Assembly: GCA_911728455.2 (NCBI GenBank)
Contig: OU452224.1
Location: forward strand, 4,712,001-4,776,000
From: Marthasterias glacialis
Taxonomy: Eukaryota; Echinodermata; Asteroidea; Forcipulatida; Asteriidae
Direction of reading: 5' to 3'
Length of the DNA stretch: 64,000 bases
The position numbers and the translations under genes were made by a program. Shown here in pieces: positions 1 through 13,453 of the stretch. Numbering within the stretch: position 1 is the first letter of the stretch; every line of letters begins with the position of its first letter. The notes beneath the pieces are model-generated. The model was not told the DNA's origin. It saw only the letters and a list, made by a program, of their open reading frames with translations, and did not search any database.

Positions 1-680
1 ACAAACTATGTCACACATTCCTACAATTGATCTCTTGAAACTTTAAAGGTTATTCCGAGGTGCCCCTACCTGAAGCACTTTGAGCGTTATTTTCCAAGTA
101 ACGCTTGATGCTTTCCTTATTGATTTGACTGCAGTGTAACCAATGGTTTCATAGGTCTTGTGTAGTATTTGGTTAGGCTATTTGGCTTATCTCAACGATC
201 TAACGGCATTTGAGACACATGCTACAAACAGGTGTCTTTCTGAATGGGGCTTTTAAACGTTTCTGAAACGTCATGATGGCTACAAAAGCTAGTCATTTTC
301 GGTATCATTTGGTGAATATATCATTTTGCTTTTTCCTTATGTCCAATTATTGTGCACTTCTGATACTCTGAATTTGTATCTCAGCGGTCTAAATGCGAAG
401 TGCATTTAAGACACAATCCTATGTGTGACCAGCCCTAAGCCCCCCCCCCCCCCAACTTCATGACAGGACCTCCGGCCAATTTCACCTCCTCTCTTTTCCA
501 GATCCTGGATCCGCCCCCTTTTCAATCTGCCCCTCAGTATCAAGGGAAACTGTGGTGCCTTTTATCGACACAGGGTTTGCCAGTCCTGCCTCTATCTTGT
601 CCATGGTAAGTTTAATTGAAGTTGTTACAAATTTGTGTACTGCACACTTTACTATACATCCCCATGTATAACATATACCA
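1..680. other. Non-coding stretch with poly-C tract
   Basis: No convincing gene is seen. Two related stretches, at about 188-230 and 378-428, share a core reading roughly TATCTCA-CG-TCTAA followed by GCATTT-AGACACA, so they look like two diverged copies of a short repeat. A run of 14 C lies at 440-453. The open frame on the minus strand at 482-685 has no recognisable protein features. Confidence 0.4.
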
Positions 681-954
681 TGCACTTTTTACAGCTCACA
701 TGTAAACCTATAATAAGCAGGCCCTGGGAAATATTGAATGATGGTTTTTACAGCCTTCTCTACTGGCCAACTTGCTCTAAATAACAACCTATATAACTAT
801 TTATAGTTCCTATTCTCTTGACTAACTGCAAATAAGTCCTTGAATTGTTAAAGGAATCTAGCTGTATAGTTTGTTCATTTAGTTTGCATCAGAATCTACT
901 GTGCTTTCTGTATCAATCAAAGACAGTTTTCCTCCGCACCAATAAAAAAAAAGT

Positions 955-1345
955 GTTATATATTGACTATTGACCACTCCTGATTGCTGTTTCACCTTTA
1001 CTTGAAATTAAACAAGTGAAGAGGTCATTCAAAAATTACTCAAGGATTGTTACATGCAAGACTTTAGCATTAAATGTGTATCTGTTAAGTGAAAATAATG
1101 CCTAGACTAAGATGTTCTTACTTCAAAGTAGATAACAGTTTTATATTTACTGTTTATTAGAACTACTCCTGATTGATATTTCAACTTTGTTTGAAGTGAA
1201 GATGTCATTCTAAAAGCTAGAGCTCAATGCTGTGTGCCTTTTCAGTACATTTTTTTTCTGAGCACTATCAACAACCATCTTAGTTGAAACTAACTAGAAT
1301 TGTTACATGCAAGTCTTTATATTAAGCACTAAACTTGTTTACAGA
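955..1345. repeat. Diverged tandem duplication (two copies)
   Basis: The stretch from about 960 to 1080 is repeated in diverged form at about 1150-1340. Shared landmarks in the same order are ACTCCTGATTG, TTTCA-CTTT-TTGAA, GTGAAGA-GTCATTC and ATTGTTACATGCAAG. The second copy carries extra sequence in its middle. No open frame is conserved between the copies, so this looks like old non-coding duplication. Confidence 0.5.
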
Positions 1346-1799
1346 TGGCCAATACGTTCATGTTTCTTCAGATTTGATAAAGTGATTTCATAAACAACAT
1401 TGTAGGCTTTCCCAGGGCCTGCTTGAGTCTCAAATGCATACCACTGTTCCTTTGAAATTACATTTGTACATCTTGTACAAACTCAAAAATTGTATGGCCT
1501 GCTTTTAGTGTAGCTTGTAATCTCTGATGTTAGTGTAGCCTAAAATGCCTGATGTGGTAGCTAATACCTGCTGTTAGGGTAGCTTATTTCCATAAACAAT
1601 CTTGCTTTTTATTTCGTAGATTAGTTTTAAATAGCTACAGCCCTTTTTAATTGCTACAAGTTCTGATTTTTTCCTGAAAACTCATCATCAATTTTGTCTA
1701 TCCAGGACTGGGACTACATACTGAGATTGCTATGCTGTAAACACAAGCTGCAGCTACTGCTATGCTGATCTATCCCTATACTTCAAAATCTCATACAAG

Positions 1800-1937
1800 A
1801 TGGACCTTTTGCACATTAATTTCAAGGAGCCAATAATGAATGTCACTGATGAACTAATGACAGATATTCACTACCATCCAGCATGCTATGATGATTATGT
1901 ACAACTACTGAACTATTCATTGCACCTTCTTTACAAG
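1800..1937 (+). CDS. Possible coding exon, unknown product
   Basis: An ATG at 1800 opens 46 codons ending exactly at an AAG|GTAAAC splice-donor-like site at 1937/1938. If not spliced, the frame stops five codons later. The peptide includes a His/Cys/Tyr-rich stretch, HYHPACYDDY. I do not recognise the family. No partner exon could be joined in phase: the next candidate, at 4588, needs a different phase. Codon content and the donor make it worth listing, but chance is quite possible. Confidence 0.22.
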
Positions 1938-2764
1938 GTAAACATGCCTACTTAGCTTTTTGCTAAAAAAGACCCTTGACTAAAACTGTCTTGTTGTATG
2001 CATGGACAATAATGGACGGGCTGTATACACCACTGCTATAAAACAATAAGTAGTTAAAAGAGTTTGAATCGCATGGGTAATTACATCCAAGTATTTGGCT
2101 TAAATTACCAATTATAAACTTACACTTACAACATAGTGTTAGTTCAAATAATATCCTTGCACTTTCTTTTCATATCTAGTACTCTTCCAGCTCATCTAGG
2201 CCTATAAGATTATTAAACTTGATGCAATTTCATCTTCCTACTGTACTGGTTCAAATAATCCTTCAACATGTTTTGTGTCTGTGTGACTAATCATTCACTT
2301 TAAATACGAAATGGAATACAAGATCCTGTCATCCAGTACTATATTAAAACTGAATTGTGCTTTAATCTTATTTGTGATTTATGTCCAGTAGCCTTGTTTA
2401 CACTGACACTTTTACAGATTGGTGTCTACATTGATCTGATTCTTATTAAGTTTGAATGCATTCCTTAAGATTCAAGAAAAATGTGTAAACCTGTTCTAAA
2501 CCTTATTCTCTATCAACATTTGATGTAATGTTGTCCTACTCAAGTTTCACTACTTGACCAAAAACCAGTGGTGTATACAGCCCTAAAATACATGGAGCTT
2601 ATCGACAGTCTTCAATCAAACAATATTGACCTATCGCCATTTATTTTATGATAGCCAATAACAGTGCACTAAGCACATTGTATGATCAACCTGATCTACA
2701 ATACTGGAAAGCAATAACCTATCTCATACATACAAGATGTGTTACAAGTTGTATGCGTTAATTT

Positions 2765-2795
2765 CATTATTCATGTACATGTTACATGAATAATG
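2765..2795. repeat. Perfect 13-bp hairpin
   Basis: Two exact 13-nt arms (CATTATTCATGTA and its complement) enclose a 5-nt loop, CATGT. It belongs to the many TACATGTA-type palindromes in this window. No terminator or RNA gene context is visible, so function is unknown. Confidence 0.75.
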
Positions 2796-4587
2796 TACTT
2801 GATGTACAGTATGCCTCATTTAGCACACAGGTACAATGATATGTACTTGTTCTACATGTAGACCATACATGATGCTCGTTCATATTGTTGGTCGCACCAC
2901 AAACCTTCATATTGCACTCCACAGCCAAAATTCAATGTTTGGAGAAAATCACAGTTGAAGTTAACTATTTTTCAAACTGGTGTTTTGGAGATTGTTTTTT
3001 TACTATTATTTTCATTTTTTTAGATACCAAAATAAAGCTGACCTCTTTATACAGGACTGTTAAAGTTTTTCAATCATGCAAAAATATTGATGAGTTATTA
3101 ATTCCTTAACATATACATCACTTTGTCAAAACAAAAAGAGAACTACACCTGGAGTGCTGTTGAGAAACCAATGAATGTTGAGATACTTTGCTTCGTGAAA
3201 AACATAGGTCAACAATAAGTCACTAAGTGAAACAGAAAAAAAATCAAACTGCACATGTTTGGCACCGTGCCAATGCTATGTATTTCAATGGATAAAGTAT
3301 CGCAATATGCCACTCCATGGAAAAGCAAAATGGCAAATCTAGTGATAAGTCTTCTTGCTAATTAGTGTAGTAACGAAACTTATGTGTTAGTTCCTGAAAC
3401 TCGCTAAAAAAGTCAACAGTAATGAGTATATCAATATTTGTTGAAAAATGATACGATGATTCATGGGGCAACCAACGATACGCAGTATTTGTTCATATTC
3501 AATGTATGTAATCCAAAACACACATGACTAACTTTCCTACTACTTTACTAGCAGCACATGTAGACAATACATGATGAAACGCATACATATCCAGTATGTG
3601 TTTCTTTATTCATGTATATTTGACCAACACTTTCTCTGATGAACAAGTACATCAAAATCCAACTGTACATGCATTGTGTAACTTGCATCTACTTCCTGAG
3701 AGTGCTTGTTTTAACTTGCTATCACTTATTTGTCTGAGATATGGCTAACTTGCTAATGGCGATAGGTCAATTTTAACTACCTCGTTCCCATGTTAATCCA
3801 TCTCACAGTATCTCACTGTGGCATGGAACTAATGAAATGTCCCAGAAAATTGGGAGTAGTGATTGTTTTTGCTGAGCAAACAAAAGAAGGGCAGATGGCT
3901 CGTTCGTTTTTTTGTCTGCATGGTGAGGGCACTGAGACGATGTATGTTTAGAACAAAAGTAGTTTGCCCAAGTAATTGGGACGAGCTATATTGAATGCCA
4001 CCATGTATCATGTACATCCGTTTGCCCAAAACGGGAGTAATTATGAGTGTATACATATTTGGAGTCTGTAAATCACCTTGCCCACAGGGGGCACCCGTGA
4101 TTTTAGTGTGTAAATCAACAGAGTTTTGCTCAGTGGGGCCAAAGGACAGTATAAGTGGGGATATATCACTTCACCTATATAGGGGTCTTGTTGGTTGGTT
4201 CGTAGTGGGCAAACTAAATCACATTACCTAACAGGCTTAGTGGCAACTTTAATTTGTAGTGTGTACATCAATTGTAGATTTGGGACTAATTGGTGGGAAC
4301 GAGGCTGGCAATACCAAGCAAGGTTGAGTAAGACAATGTCCTGAAAGTTCTTCACATTATCTCAATTGCTATTAAGTAAAAAGTCATCTACATTCTACTT
4401 CATCACCACATAGCACTTCGGCCTTACATGAGATTGCACTTTAGTCCTTCAGTGCTAGTGGTTACTCGGTAGAATCAAAATTAAACTTCAATTTCATTTT
4501 CTTTAATATTAGGAAATTGCCCTTTACTGTCCATTGTAATAACTAATTAATAAACACAATGTTTTCTGATATTGATTTATATTCTAG

Positions 4588-4673
4588 GGACTTGGTTCCC
4601 AGACACTGGTTGTGATCAGCTCATCCTGGGTTTTGATTATTTAGGACATCGCATTACCAACTGCTTCTACAAT
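4588..4673 (+). CDS. Possible coding exon, unknown product
   Basis: An 86-bp block lies between an acceptor-like TTTATATTCTAG (ends 4587) and a strong donor-like AAT|GTAAGTG (4673/4674). One frame is open through the block and reads TWFPDTGCDQLILGFDYLGH followed by a further eight residues. The frame stays open beyond the donor to 4787. No family is recognised and no matching neighbour exon was found in phase. It could be a real internal exon or a relic. Confidence 0.25.
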
Positions 4674-4980
4674 GTAAGTGCTGACTGGAAGGCAACAGCT
4701 TACATGCAATTGCTACTGAGACAGTTGGGAGATTTGTATACGAGCTCTAGAGCTGAGAGTGAAGTCACTTTGAACATCTCCTCATGATGGAGGTAGGTGG
4801 ATTTGTGAGACTTCGTGTTATTCCCTTCATACTCAAGGGTTACCTCACCTTGAGCTTAACAGATTACTGCATTACCTATATCATGGAAAGGCTGGCTAAT
4901 TCTCATTCTAAGTAAATGTGAAGAACTCTCAGGACTATAATTCTACCAGGTACAACCCTACTATCAGTTTAAGCACTGAC

Positions 4981-5337
4981 CAGGCTTGGGGTAATGCAAA
5001 AGAAGGTAAATATTACCAACAATGTCGGTAATAAAGACTGTTTCTAAATGATTTGAGTAAGGTGATTCAACTACTTCATTAATTGCTTTCTGCAATCAGA
5101 CAATGAAGTTATACTCCTTAGTTTCAAACCAACAATATATATTTTTGATCTGTAGGTTAATTAAAAACTTCAACTCATCGTTTGGTTTTTAGGTTCTGAC
5201 AAGTTAAGTTTCTTCAAAACCTTCACTGGTTGATGAAGCGATAGAAAGCTTACCCCCAAATAACAGGTTGTATTTTTGGTTCTGACTTGTAAACACTGTA
5301 CTTAAACATGGATCACCTGTGAATACCCCAAGCCTGC
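4981..5337. repeat. Short inverted repeat pair
   Basis: CAGGCTTGGGGTA at 4981-4993 is exactly complementary to TACCCCAAGCCTG at 5325-5337. This spacing and length resemble the ends of a small non-autonomous DNA element, but no target-site duplication is clear. Confidence 0.35.
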
Positions 5338-6538
5338 ATAAATTGTTTTAGGTTGCCTAGATCTAGCAAAATTCAATCAAGGCATTGACCATTCAAATAA
5401 AGAAACCTCTATATGAGGTTTTTCTGTTACACTTTAAGGATGTCAAAGTGTCTTCACATGTACAATCATGTACAGGTTAACTGGATGTTAATATGTTGAC
5501 ACTTAATCCTTTTTGACATAAAGGCTCATAATACATTGCTTCCTTCCTTTGCTGAAGTTTGATTTTCAATTCTGTTGGTGTCATAGTTTTCTTATTAGGT
5601 CTGATAGTAGCTCTAGTAGATTTAGCCCCTCTCTACCCAGGATATGAGTATCATTGAGGGTAGTGCCTGCATGACTAAAGTCTGCTACTGTAGTGTATCT
5701 ATATCCACTAAGGGGCATCTAGGTGGACTGTGCCTGCATTATTTTGTAGCCCACTATAGTGTGAACATCTGATGGGTCTTTGCCTGCCTGATGAAAAGCT
5801 TCACTTAACCCATGTAGGGTATTTCAGTAATGCCCCTGCGTGTATCATCAGCAAAGATTTGAACTGGCTACTACAACTGTGTGGCAAGTCGATTTTTAGC
5901 AACAGTCTTATCTCAATCAAGCTATCTTGGTTTGCTTCAACACACACAAGATTAAGAATAAGGCACTCATCTTAATTATAGACTGGTGTCTCTATGAGTG
6001 GTCATTGTAATGACTGAGTTCTGGGAATTTTACAGCAACTGTCATTTTACTTCTTCAGGAAAACTTCCTCAATCCAAGTAAAGATCATTGTTTAGAAATA
6101 AAGTAATTTTAGATATTCATTGCAGGCACAGAGTTACATCAAATAGTGTTTCTTATTTCTGTGGCAACACACAAGTCTGAAGGCAATTTATTTGTCTCCA
6201 TTTATAACCCCAAGAATTTGGTCAATGCCTTGATTGATATTCAACCCTAACATGCTTGGTATTGCCTTTGATTGAAGACTATCAGTGCATGGCTGAGGAT
6301 GTATAGTTACAGTACATGAATTCCAACTTCAATTAAAGTTACCATGGACCTATCTGACAGGACTGGGACCCCGTATCTAACACCACAGTTTCTGTCAATA
6401 CTGAGGGACCCACCACATCGTCCCATTTGCAGCCCTAGTTATAGTATGGTGCTTTACCTTTGCACACCAGGCCATCCCTCTACAGCAGTTTAAAGAGTTT
6501 GGCACCCTAATGTTTTCCCAGTGATGGGATCATTTTTC

Positions 6539-6595
6539 CAGTTTGGCCAGGAACTACCATGATTTTACAGTTTGGCCAGGAACTACCATGATTGT
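6539..6595. repeat. Two-copy 29-bp tandem repeat
   Basis: The unit beginning CAGTTTGGCCAGGAACTACC occurs twice in direct succession (from 6539 and 6568) with almost no differences. It is a small recent tandem duplication in non-coding DNA. Confidence 0.8.
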
Positions 6596-6599
6596 CTAG

Positions 6600-7975
6600 C
6601 ACAAATCTTCCCCATTATTGGAGACAATATAAGTATTTTTATTGAAAAATACTTTTGTTCTGACTCGTTACATTTCAGCTAAAACATGCTGACATCTTTG
6701 AAGTTACAAGTTAAAACATTTTACAATGCCATTGGAAATCGATCCTTATCCACGGTAAGCCATTTTGATTATTCAGTCTTTCAAGTCTATTAGAATCACA
6801 TTGAGGCTCAAGTCTCAAATAGACTGCTGCCTTTCTCAATCTGTGATTATTGTCATGGTGATAACTGAAAAGACAGTTTGGAAATTTTTGGCAGTGCAGT
6901 GACATGCAGGATGGATTTGAACTCATTTTAAGTTCCCCATATTTGTTTTTGCCTTCCTAAAGTTTTGAAATAGTGAAATGGATTTGTAGAACTACTTGCA
7001 GTGCAGTTCTTTTTTCTTGCATTTTTATTTACAACTCGTATCAAGAGTTTGTCTGTTGAAAGTAAGTGGTTTACTTCATATCAAGATATTGAGGAGTATT
7101 AAGTTAGATTTAAAGATTCTTTGTTAACATCATTTGGACATTGACATTTTCTTCACAGAACCTAGTTTTGTCTCTTCAGTAAGAGATATTTTGAACAAAC
7201 TTGTGTTTGTTGCAAATACTTAAACATCAGTTGAGATTTTATCCATTTTCATTGGGTATGGTTTTGCCTCTTAGGTAGGATCTAATTTTTAACAGACTGC
7301 AATTTTGCAGAAAGTATGTTTTCCATTTCATAGTATGATTTTTAGCTATAGAGGGCTCATTATTTTGAGCTAGAAGTAGCATTTTTTAAGTGCTATTGGT
7401 AAAATGGCAACCTTTTCAATCCTTATTTGAGGGTACTTTAGCATCTTGTTTGCTAAATGCTTGAAGTTTTTTGACTTATTTTAATTTTGTTAAACATTTT
7501 ACTAGGAAGCATTTATTTTTTTGTCATCAAACAAACTTTCTGAAAATGGTTCTTTCATTTCTACTTCATTCACCTATCCCTTATTTACTTGAGTACACAA
7601 TGTTGGTTTTTATTCTATGGATTTTTAGATTAAGTTTGAAAGGTTAACATACTGTTGCAATGTTTTGTTTTTATAAACATTTTTACATTGTTTTGAAAAG
7701 CTATTGTTCACTGTTTGTGCTGATGAATTTGTATTTTCTAATTTGATTTATTTTGTAGGTAATTGTATTAACTTTCCCAAAAATTTACTATTCCTCTTTT
7801 GAGTGTACATTTTTCTTTGAAATTACAAAAATTGATTTTTAGAACACAAAGCAGAGAGGTTTAGACAGTGATCGTTAAACAAATGATTGGCTGGCTGAAA
7901 CATTGTGACCAAAATCTCTTAGTGTGACAAAAATCTCAGAAATACTCCACAAAAATAAACATTTGCAGATATTCC
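6600..7975. other. T-rich stretch, nothing recognised
   Basis: The sequence is strongly T-rich on the plus strand and has no convincing open frame, RNA gene or mobile-element end. It may be intronic. Confidence 0.4.
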
Positions 7976-7979
7976 ATTC

Positions 7980-8390
7980 TCATGGATCAAAATACCATGA
8001 TGCAACTATCATTCCTGAAATGTATAGTTCAGAGGAGACTTGAAGGCATTTCTTCCATGTGCAATCCCTGGAGTGGAAGATGGATACATCCTCCTCTGTG
8101 GAAGAAAACTGGTTATTATAGTTCAAAGGATCCTTACCATGTTGTAGCCAACTGTGGGTCTTTGATTCATCCAGACCGCCAATGATTGGGAAGGTTGACA
8201 CATCACAAACAGCCAAACACCTGCAAATGCAGACAGAGAGCAACTCACCAACCAGCCTGCCGACACCTGTGGGCGGGGAACACTTGTGCGAGCACCAGGA
8301 TGGCTTGCATGCACCGGGGTGCCAAAGAGGGGAGGGGATACATTCATTTGCTGTTGGTAAAATACAATAATATGTTTCCATTAGTAACAG
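7980..8390. other. GC-richer patch with overlapping open frames
   Basis: This patch is clearly richer in G+C than its AT-rich flanks. A minus-strand frame of 133 codons (7980-8381) and several shorter plus-strand frames overlap in it. None shows a signal peptide, motif or recognisable family, and the plus-strand frame that reads best is broken by stops. It could be a decayed exon or retrocopy, or simply a base-composition island. Confidence 0.25.
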
Positions 8391-8394
8391 AATT

Positions 8395-8940
8395 GTTCAC
8401 TGGAAAAGATGGGCAATTAAATGTGTAGTTGCTGATTTTGAAATGTAAAAGGAAGATCCAGAATTTAGATGCCAGCTTTTAGAGACAATTTGTCCATGCT
8501 GCTAAAAAGTCAAAATGTGGTGTACAAGATTGGCCAGTGCACTTTAGAAGAATTTCATTTCAAAAGAAATTACAACAAAATGCAACATGAAAGTGTTATA
8601 AATATGAGACTTTGTCTCAATTGAAGTATATTAGTCTAGTAACAAAAGAGATATATTTGGCCCCATTCTATAATGTCAACATGTGGCAAATAGATTGGGG
8701 AATTTTGAAATTTGTGATAATGTTATTTTTTCTCAGATAATGGCTTGCAAGCAAAAGGCTGCCATGAATCAATTGAAAACATTTTTTAAAAGAACTATCT
8801 GTTAATAACATAATTCTTTTCATTGAAAAGATGGGCAAAATAAACATAAAGGTAATTGCTATCGAATGCAAAGGAAGATCCAAAGACAGCTTTGAAGACA
8901 ATTTGTCAGTACTGCTAAAAAGATACAATGATTTTGTTTT
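8395..8940. repeat. Diverged tandem duplication, period about 422 bp
   Basis: Blocks at about 8395-8515 and 8817-8935 share, in order, AAAAGATGGGCAA, GGAAGATCCA, GACAATTTGTC and CTGCTAAAAAG. The second block has an open plus-strand frame of about 50 codons starting at the ATG of GATGGGC. The first block is interrupted almost at once in that frame. An exon-like segment may have been duplicated, but no family is recognised and chance cannot be ruled out. Confidence 0.4.
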
Positions 8941-8944
8941 TACC

Positions 8945-10685
8945 AGTAGACCTTTTATGATCAATTTTGTAAAAGTTCCTTGAATTTGTTTTTATAGTTC
9001 TTCAAGTTTGGGACAACAATAACATCAGCTATTCCAGCTAATGTATTGTAAATATTAGTTACTTAAGATTGTTTTCACTGTTAATGTTTGACTTTTTGAG
9101 TCTTTTGAGTTCAGAAGTACATTTATGACCAATCTTGTATCCAACTACCAACAGACATTGTAGACTCACCCTCCGCTCTCTTACTAACTAATTAAATTAA
9201 CTTATAATGGTTAAGATAGACCAGCCTCTCACAAGTAAGCTATGCTGAGATTTTGATTTTACATGTAATTTGAATTAGCCTAGAAGTATAAATGTGTTTA
9301 TATCGAAAAGCTGAATCCAATGGACTTCTAATCTTTCTTGCTTTTAAGTTGTAGACAGAGCATATGAATACTCCAGCACTGTTAACAAATCATAGATTTT
9401 ATAAAGTACCTCAAGAACACCTCATGTTCTAATTGGTCCAAATCTTGTATGACTATGTTGGTTTTGGTTTTCAGTAACTCTATTTTTGAAAGTTCAGATT
9501 TTTGTATGGGTCCTAGGTTGCATACATGCCAGCATGTGCCATTTTCATGAAAGTTAGTCATAAAGACTGGTGTGTCATTTTTTTTCTTCAGGAAAATTGT
9601 TAGATGCATAAAAATTATTCATATGATAGTGTAAGGGGTACTGTAGATTGGCAACCCTTGTCCGCGCAGGCATGTGAGAGGCTGCTCATAGTGTCATTTA
9701 AAACTAAAGTATTATTAAATATACTAACTACCCTCTGTTCATGCATGATTTCCTATGTGCTAACATTGACTTGTAACTACTTACTTTAAAGTCAAATCCA
9801 ACAAGATTATTTAAACGACTCTTTGCAGTATCCTATCATAGGTCTATCAAGTTACAAACACTAACACTGGTTCAATTCTTTTGAAGTACGAAACTGATCT
9901 TTAGATACTTTCTTCTCACTAAGTAAAACTGTGCATGCTGCATGAAGTAAGAATTAAGTAGCTTTACTGATAACATTCATATAAATTAAATCTCTTTCAG
10001 GAGAAGTGTTGTGTCTAAGAACCAGGGTTGAGATATAATAGAATCTTGACATTTTGAACAGTGTACTCTGTTCATCTTCCTCTGATTAATCATGGTTCTT
10101 CGTCATGGATATAAAAGTAATTAACATTTTACATGTCAATAAACATTGACTTAACATCACTTGATGGTTTTTTTTTGAGTTTAGAAAACACATTGGTGTT
10201 AAAGAGAGTTGACAAAATGTTTAGAAAGACCATTTTCTCTAATATCACCTATTGAGTTCACTAGTTTGCTTTTAGTGAGAGTCTATGTATTGACAAATTA
10301 TTAGGAAAGATTCTGTGTAAGTCCTATCCCACTTAGTACTCTTGATTGTTTAAGTGAGAACCTACTGACAACCTACTCAGAAGTAACTTTTATGTTTTAG
10401 TCCTATACATGTATTTCTTCTTAGTAAACTTGTTGGTTTTAGGGAGATGCTATATGTATTTTGTATTAGTACACTTGGTGGTTTTAGGGAGATGCTAAAA
10501 ATATTAACAAAATAGAATTGCTGTTTGTTTTCATTAGCCTATCATCTTAGTACAGTTGTTTGTTTTTGGAGGCTGTTGAAAACATTTAGAAATACTATTT
10601 CTCTGAGTTTAAGCTATTTTACTCCACTAATCCTGTAGATGTTCATGCATGAACAGATAAAGACCCATAATGCTAAATGTTTACT
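8945..10685. other. AT-rich stretch with minor direct repeat
   Basis: No gene is recognised. A 23-nt motif containing GGTTTTAGGGAGATGCT occurs at 10429-10451 and again at 10474-10496 (period 45), with looser relatives nearby. The rest is unremarkable. Confidence 0.4.
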
Positions 10686-10689
10686 TTAA

Positions 10690-11036
10690 AGATGCTAGGT
10701 CCGATTTTTGGCCGATGTGACCTAGACAATGTAGATTTCAATTTTGAGTAGCTATTTTTATAGATTCGAGAAAGTTATGAGATTTTAATAAAGGTATTGC
10801 ACGAAACAAAAGTCTGCAAAATGACAAGTGGTAGTAGATTCAAACCAAAACATGAGATGGATATATATCACATCCATCAGCCATGTACACAAAATTGTGC
10901 ATGTTACATGTAGTTTGTGCATTATCCAAGGCATATGCAAAAGTGTTTTTATATTTTTTGTTTTGAAACAGCATCATCTGTCAAAATTCATTAAAAGAAA
11001 ATTGTTTTCTTTTGGCAAAAATCTGGCCATGCAACT
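10690..11036. mobile_element. TTAA-flanked MITE, AGATGC family (347 bp)
   Basis: Both ends are flanked by TTAA (10686-10689 and 11037-11040), the expected target duplication. The left end reads AGATGCTAGGTCCGATTTTT; the complement of the right end reads AGTTGCATGGCCAGATTTTT, so about 24-bp imperfect terminal inverted repeats are present. Ends and some interior sequence (AAAGTTATGAG-TTT) resemble the larger element at 45202-46099. TTAA duplication is typical of piggyBac-type and some other cut-and-paste transposons. No transposase frame remains, so it must be non-autonomous. Confidence 0.7.
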
Positions 11037-11249
11037 TTAATGCTACATTTTTACACTAATGTTTATTTAGCTAACGTGTATTAACTGATTGAAGAAAGTG
11101 TTCCCCTGACTGTCCTAAGTCTTTTTACTTTTGAACATTGACATTGCTTCATTGATTTTTTAGATACTTTACAAACGTTCTGGTCCTTGTAGGTTGATCA
11201 CATTCTACTACTAGGTTCCGAAGAGTACAATGTCAATGTCATTGTATAT

Positions 11250-11535
11250 GAAGTTCATAGAGTCTTCGGGAATTATTTCTCCAATCCAGGCTTTGTGATG
11301 CAGAATTAGGTCTCTCTAATGCTGCATCTCAAAGCCATGATTGTTCATGTCCAAACTGTTCAAAGAGTCTTTGCTGAAATCAAACTTGTAGCATGGGTTG
11401 ATGATGTTTCAGTGTTCAGAAAATCCTTGCAGAATATATGTCTCCTCAAGCACCATATCTTGTAGCATGCATGCAGTGTGGGTCCTTGTGATGTCCCATA
11501 GGTTCACAGAGTCTGTGGAGAAAGTATGTCTCCTG
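11250..11535. repeat. Degenerate short tandem repeats
   Basis: Three or four diverged units share GTTCA-AGAGTCT-TG, then A-TATGTCTCC, then TGATGT. They lie near 11253, 11353, 11414 and 11502. Spacing varies between about 60 and 100 bp. The minus-strand frames here are by-products of the repeat. Confidence 0.4.
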
Positions 11536-11539
11536 CTGA

Positions 11540-13445
11540 AGTATACCATAACGAAAATCATCCTTCCCACTTGAATATTTGATTCTGCAAATAATACATA
11601 AGGAAACACAATAACTATTGACATATTTTACAACTGGTGTATCTTTGGGATCAATATGCATGCATGTTACCTGTAATCTATCTGTATCCAAATTAAAACC
11701 AGTGTATTGAAGTCTAGCCTTTATTTTTTGAAGGGTCACTGTCTGTGAGGAAAGGGACAATTTCATTTTGGAAAATCAGACCACATTTCCAAGGGCCATT
11801 AAGAGAGCAAAGAAAGCAATGGTCATTATGGTTTCTATGTAATTTCAGGTGAGTTTGTTTAATGTCACAGACGTAACAACTTTTTTTAAATGACTGGAAT
11901 CTTTTCAAATAATTGTTGCCTGATATATCTTTCATCTGTTCCATATTTTATGTTTGGTACAGTGCAATTTTAAGGCATCTGCAAGGGATAGATGAAGTGA
12001 GATGATTTCAATTCAATTTTTTTGTGGGCTTTTGGAAATCTGGAATAAATGTAGCTTTGGTTTTTGAGCCTGAAGATCAAGTGAAACGTGCACATAAATC
12101 AACAGTTAGGATGGTAATTTTTTAAATTATGATGAATATTTTAAACAAAATCCTATTTCTGGATTTCTCTCTGATTTCAGATTAAGATGACGTCATTTGT
12201 GATTTTTCCAAAAGATATAAAATTAAGGACCTTCTCTTCACTTTTATTGCACATTTACTTGTTTGAATGTTACATATTTCTTAATTGTGACTGTAATCTT
12301 TCCTACCATTATTGACAGGTGCATTTCAATCAAGAGCCCAGGACCTGAAGACATACTTGCAGGGGGTAACACCGTGTAGAGAATCTGAAATTAAAGAAAA
12401 AGTAAACAACGTTTTAATAACATATTTACCAATTGATGTTATGATGATAAGGAAAGGGCTGCAAGCACCAGCACTCATTTTGCTTTTCTTTATTTTGCTC
12501 TTGAAGAATAACATCAGGCAAATCAATTTTGTGAAATAATTCATTGTCATACTGTCCTGCTTAGATGAAGTACAAAGTTTGTAAAGTCACATGTATGGCA
12601 CATCATCTTATTTTGGAAAAGTGCATCTCGTCAAGTCAGTGTAACAGCTCATCAATTGTACAAAAACAATGTTTCTTGCAAAAACACTCCACAGAAATGG
12701 AACGTAACTTGGGACCTATCACATATGCTATTCTAGGAGATATGACATTGCTGCTCAGACATGACTATATATTCATTTACAGCTTTCACTAAGCATACAA
12801 AACAACCAACCTGAGAATTTCATCAAATTAGATGGTTACATTTTAGCCGACACCCAATAATGGTCTCAATTATAAAAAAATTTACACAATCAGTCAGAAG
12901 TTACAGTCTACATGTAAACCAACTTGATATTTTATAAGATCACGTGGTTTAGCACACTATCCAATCAAGCTGTGAAAATTCAACTTGTCAACCGCTCAAA
13001 ATCTAACTCACATCTTTATTTCACCAAAGTCTTTAACTCATAGTTACTGATTATTTGCCTTTTAAAAAAATTTGTGTTTTTTTATATTTAGAACACCATA
13101 ATTTTAGAGTTGGATTGGAGAAATTTCTTAGTTTTAGGTCTTTCGGTAAAAATTGGCGAAAAGACATTGGATTTTTCTTTGTTGTTCTTGTAACTTGTGC
13201 TTTTAATTACATTTTATTTACCTATGTATATGTTAGTGTTTGTATGTATTTAATTATATATATTTTTTGGTTTTATAGGGGAACCCCTCGTTAAGTGCTT
13301 ACCCTCTCCATTTTCAGCCTTTTTTCTAAGTACTATGTAGTTTTTGTAGTAAGTAGTTACTTGTTTTTGCCTACTTTGTTCTGTGGGTTTCATCAGCCAC
13401 TTTTCAGCTTTATGTTTTGTAATTGTTTGCTTTATGTTTGTTGAG
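11540..13445. other. AT-rich stretch, no gene recognised
   Basis: Several open frames of 70-106 codons occur but none has a motif, consistent splice sites or protein-like composition that I can defend. The last 150 bp before the ATA microsatellite could be the 3' end of a retroelement, but this is speculative. Confidence 0.35.
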
Positions 13446-13453
13446 GTCGAATA

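Larger units (their letters stand above)
2608..6285. repeat. Scattered inverted-repeat fragments of old elements
   Basis: Several inverted matches link separate points. GTCTTCAATCAAA near 2612 matches TTTGATTGAAGAC near 6264. TTGACCTATCGCCATT near 2627 matches its complement near 3755. GGCAATACCAAGCA near 4308 matches its complement near 6253. ATCAAGGCATTGACC near 5380 matches its complement near 6219. They suggest nested, eroded transposable elements rather than genes. I cannot fix element boundaries by eye. Confidence 0.35.

Noticed and set aside
7980-8381. 133-codon minus-strand open frame
   Set aside because: Several frames are open on both strands in this GC-richer patch, which points to base composition rather than coding.
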